Notes under the pieces: model-generated
What the model saw: only the letters and a program-made list of their open reading frames with translations
Databases searched by the model: none
What the model was told of the DNA's origin: nothing
From: Todiramphus chloris collaris
Taxonomy: Eukaryota > Chordata > Aves > Coraciiformes > Alcedinidae
Reading direction: 5' to 3'
DNA: 64,000 nucleotides
Assembly (NCBI GenBank): GCA_025345505.1
Contig: JANVCC010000018.1
Span: 56,834,570-56,898,569 of the forward strand
Translations under genes and position numbers: made by a program
Shown: in pieces, positions 61,001-64,000 of the stretch
Position numbering within the stretch: the stretch's first letter is position 1
How the letters are laid out: every line of letters begins with the position of its first letter

Positions 61001-64000
61001 AAAACTTCATCTCCACATCTTCATAGGAGTTTTGCCTTTGACTTTGGTGGGCCAGAGCTTCTGCCAGTGAGTTTGAGCTGACTGGTGATGAAGCCTCTTG
61101 TCTGTTTTCTATCAGAGTTGAATTCAATTTCGTATCATACTGTTCATGCTTTGCATTCAAAATCCTTTGGCTACTTACTTTTTTTTTTTTAGACTGGCGT
61201 GGGTCCCAGTGGCATGAGGAAAAGGTGAAAATCATTGGGTGATCATTTGCTGAGTGTTGATAACATATTCATCACTACACAGCACTAAAGCAAAGAAGCA
61301 GCCACTAAAGATAGTATTCTAATCATTAATTTAAACTTGGAATTTTGGACAGTATTTTGTGTCACTGACAGATGAATGGTCCAATCAGCCTGGAGAATGT
61401 ACCCTTTTTCCTTTTCAAAAATTTGAGATCAGGTTTCCCTTGTTACAAATTGTAAAAAAAAGTATTTTTAGAGACCTTCCAGTACTGTGATACTCCTTAG
61501 TATCTATACACTGGATTCAAATCTTGATGTGAGTCTTGAATTTAAAGACAGATTCTGCTTCAGTGTTTGTAGGCATCAGTCCAGAATAGTTCCACTGCAA
61601 ACAACATACTTGGGGACTTCTAGTTAGCTTCAATATGGTATGAATTTAATCATTATACAGAAAAAAATATTTCATTCAGTACAAACTTTTGATCAGTTCC
61701 ACTTAGGAAAATATACGATGTTGAGAGGATATTAAATAATTGACCAAAGGCACATCTGAGCAATGCCAAGGCAGTGGGCTGGCTTACTGTCTGGCTTATT
61801 AATTTTTTAACGCTGTAAACATGGTAGTAGAAAATCATAGCTTCAACATGGGATTACAGGCTTTTGCTCTCTAAACCCTTCTCCCTAGTCCCCAGCATGG
61901 AAAGTAAAATCTGTTACATCCTGCTGTTCTTTCTGTGGTTTCTGAAACAAAACTTTGAGAGAAAAACTCTGGTCTCAAAAGACCCTGTGGGAAACGAGAA
62001 ACTTGCAAATGCTACTGTAGTTGTGTAATGTTGACAGTGTGAGCTGAACGATCCCTATACAGCTTGGAAGTACATGAGCATCTGTGTAATATGCAACAAC
62101 AGACTTCTCCAGTATGTTAAAGGAACAAAACAGGAGAAGCAAACAGGGGTGACAGGCTCTGGTGCCACCAAGAACACCTGAGCACCAAAGAGCTTTGTTA
62201 GAAACACATAAAAGATAGATGGAATGCTAGCATCAAGCAGAAAATCAAGCAGAAAGGCTGCATTTTTCAAAGAATGAGTATGTGCAATATACAGCTGTGC
62301 TTTTTTACCTGACAGAAGTATGTATCTCTTGTAGGGAAGTGACTGGGGAGTCATGGGAGTCACAGTGACATCGACAACTTTGTTTTTAGAGTTTTGTGTG
62401 CATACAAACAACAATTGGCTGAGGATTTCATGCTGGCATCTCACAGGATTAGAGTATTAAAATACTGTCTAAATATATGTGCATCGAATATAATCTCTTT
62501 CCAAAACCCTTGACTCCTTTTTTCCTCTCAGCACCAATGTTTTATTTGCAAGTAGCTGAGTCTGACAAGTGTCACAACATGCTGGTAAGACAACATTAGG
62601 TCATACAACTGTTAGATTACCACTCATTATAGCTTCCATGTTTTCCTTTCTATAGCAGGTCTTCTTATCTAGACAGTAAGGTGATAATGTAATTAGAATC
62701 ATAAATCATAGAATTCAGTTTTCTTTTTTTAGAGAAGATTCATAATGTACAGTCTTAAAGGCTGGGTATTTGGAAAGAATTACATCTCTAAAATTAAGAT
62801 CTGTATTTGCTTGTAGGATTTAGAACTTGATGTGAGAGGGTACTGCATGACCTGGTCCTACCTTTACCATCACTACCAGGGTGCTTAAGGCAACTTGTCT
62901 CAGGGATCTTCTTTGGTTTCTGTTCTGGTTAAACTTCCTGGACCCCTGAATTTTGGTGGTGCTCTGTAGTACGTGGGAAAAAAAAGTCAATTTCTCTTCT
63001 CTGTCCATGAAAAGAATTTTTCAGTTTATTTACAAAACTCTCTGGAATGAGAAGGAGCTATTTGTGGTTGCTGTGGCTGATTTGTGTTGTGCTGAAGATG
63101 CTAGGAGACTGAATAAAACCCTGCACCCCTGGTGAGATTTTTCAGCCTGTTGATGCTCTTTCTAACCAAATTCAAGGGAAATGTGTTCTGGCAGACAGTA
63201 TACTTAATTTTCAGGATCACTTTGCCAGACATGTTTAATAATGATGAGGCATTCCCCAGTGATATCTTGGCCATTTGGGCTGAGGGCCTCCTTGGTCATA
63301 GACACCATGATAACAGCACTACAAATAAAAACCTGAGACTGTGGAACAGTCCTATACTCATGTTTCTGTTGTTCTTTTTAGACTTATTTTTCCTCTTTGT
63401 TCCTTTTGTGGCTGCCTCTATTTTCAAGGCTGCCTCAGATTACTGTAGATCCCAGGAAGGCTGGACAGAAAGTCCACATTTCTTATCTGGTCTGGTTTCA
63501 TCCCAGAAAATGTATGGTCAATTCAGTGTAGCAATTGCTGCGTATGGGTCTATCTTCCCCGCAGAGCCCAGCTACATACATGTATAGTGCCCCATCACAA
63601 TACATCAAGTCCTTTGCCTCCCTGTGGGTGATTTAAGGCCAAGTGATCAAGCAGAGTGTAACTTGCAAGATTGAGCTCAGGTTTCACCTTGGCCCAGGCT
63701 GGCAGTCTATTCAGCAGTGGTAATACAAAATTATCAAACCCAAATGTGCTTGCTCTCCCTGTGCTGTCCCACCGCTCCTGGGCTTTCTCCTTGCTCCACA
63801 CTGCACATTGCCTACGTGTTGGTTTAAATGTTCTTGCCCCACCATTGTCCGTTCTGCTTTTAACACATTTCCACACAGAGAAATGCTGTCCAAGAAAGTC
63901 TGAGGAAATACGCTGCGGTTTGCAAACTGAATTCCTTAATGACTTTCTCATTAGAAGAGCTCCCTGCCAAATGTTCTTTGCATTTGCCTAAAGGACGGCC

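Larger units (their letters stand above)
36801..64000 (+). other. RSPO3: RSPO3 intron 1, 5' part (continues past window)
   Basis: Everything downstream of the exon 1 donor looks intronic. I looked for the RSPO3 exon 2 signature (a Cys-rich frame with Gly-Cys-Gln-Gly-Gly-Cys-Ala-Thr-Cys spacing) and saw none up to 64000, in the long open frames or by eye. The first part, to about 39.0 kb, is CpG-rich. The rest is AT-rich with scattered old repeats, one minisatellite and one pentanucleotide microsatellite. Where no separate feature is listed inside this interval I see no gene. Exon 2 is only about 190 bp and could in principle be missed by eye, so the claim that intron 1 exceeds 27 kb is strong but not absolute. 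Confidence 0.8.

Noticed and set aside
62694-62722. AATCATAAATCATAGAATTC as a CR1 3' terminus
   Set aside because: It resembles the CR1 terminal short repeats, but the conserved GGTTGGACT-type segment that should follow is absent.

Overview
This window is vertebrate nuclear DNA, almost certainly from a bird. The evidence is a 3'-truncated CR1 retroposon (the dominant avian LINE) on the minus strand near 21.7-22.1 kb, otherwise sparse recognisable repeats, several very old decayed amniote repeats, and one protein-coding exon with vertebrate splice signals. There is no operon structure, tRNA, rRNA or CRISPR array. I did not find an undescribed biological system. The window is regulatory and noncoding sequence around one developmental gene.

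The only gene I can support is RSPO3 (R-spondin 3, a secreted Wnt/beta-catenin enhancer), plus strand. Its first coding exon is at 36704-36800. It encodes the signal peptide and the start of the basic N-terminus, and ends in a phase-1 splice donor (GTAAGT at 36801). I saw no exon 2 (start of the furin-like Cys-rich repeats) by eye in the remaining 27.2 kb, so the window appears to end inside intron 1.

Layout: (1) 1 to about 33.8 kb is noncoding sequence upstream of RSPO3. It holds homopolymer and microsatellite tracts, the CR1 copy, MIR-like and other ancient repeat relics, and several repeat-free stretches that could be conserved regulatory elements. (2) About 33.8-39.0 kb is a broad, discontinuous CpG-rich domain spanning the promoter, 5' leader, exon 1 and proximal intron 1. 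(3) 36801-64000 is intron 1. It holds a 12-13 bp minisatellite, a (CTCCT)n pentanucleotide array, and more MIR/CORE-SINE-like and other ancient repeats.

The long open frames in the CpG island (up to about 326 codons, in several overlapping frames on both strands) reflect GC-driven depletion of stop codons. The 110-150-codon frames elsewhere are in the range expected by chance. Repeat identities and conservation are judged by eye from remembered consensus patterns; no database search was possible.
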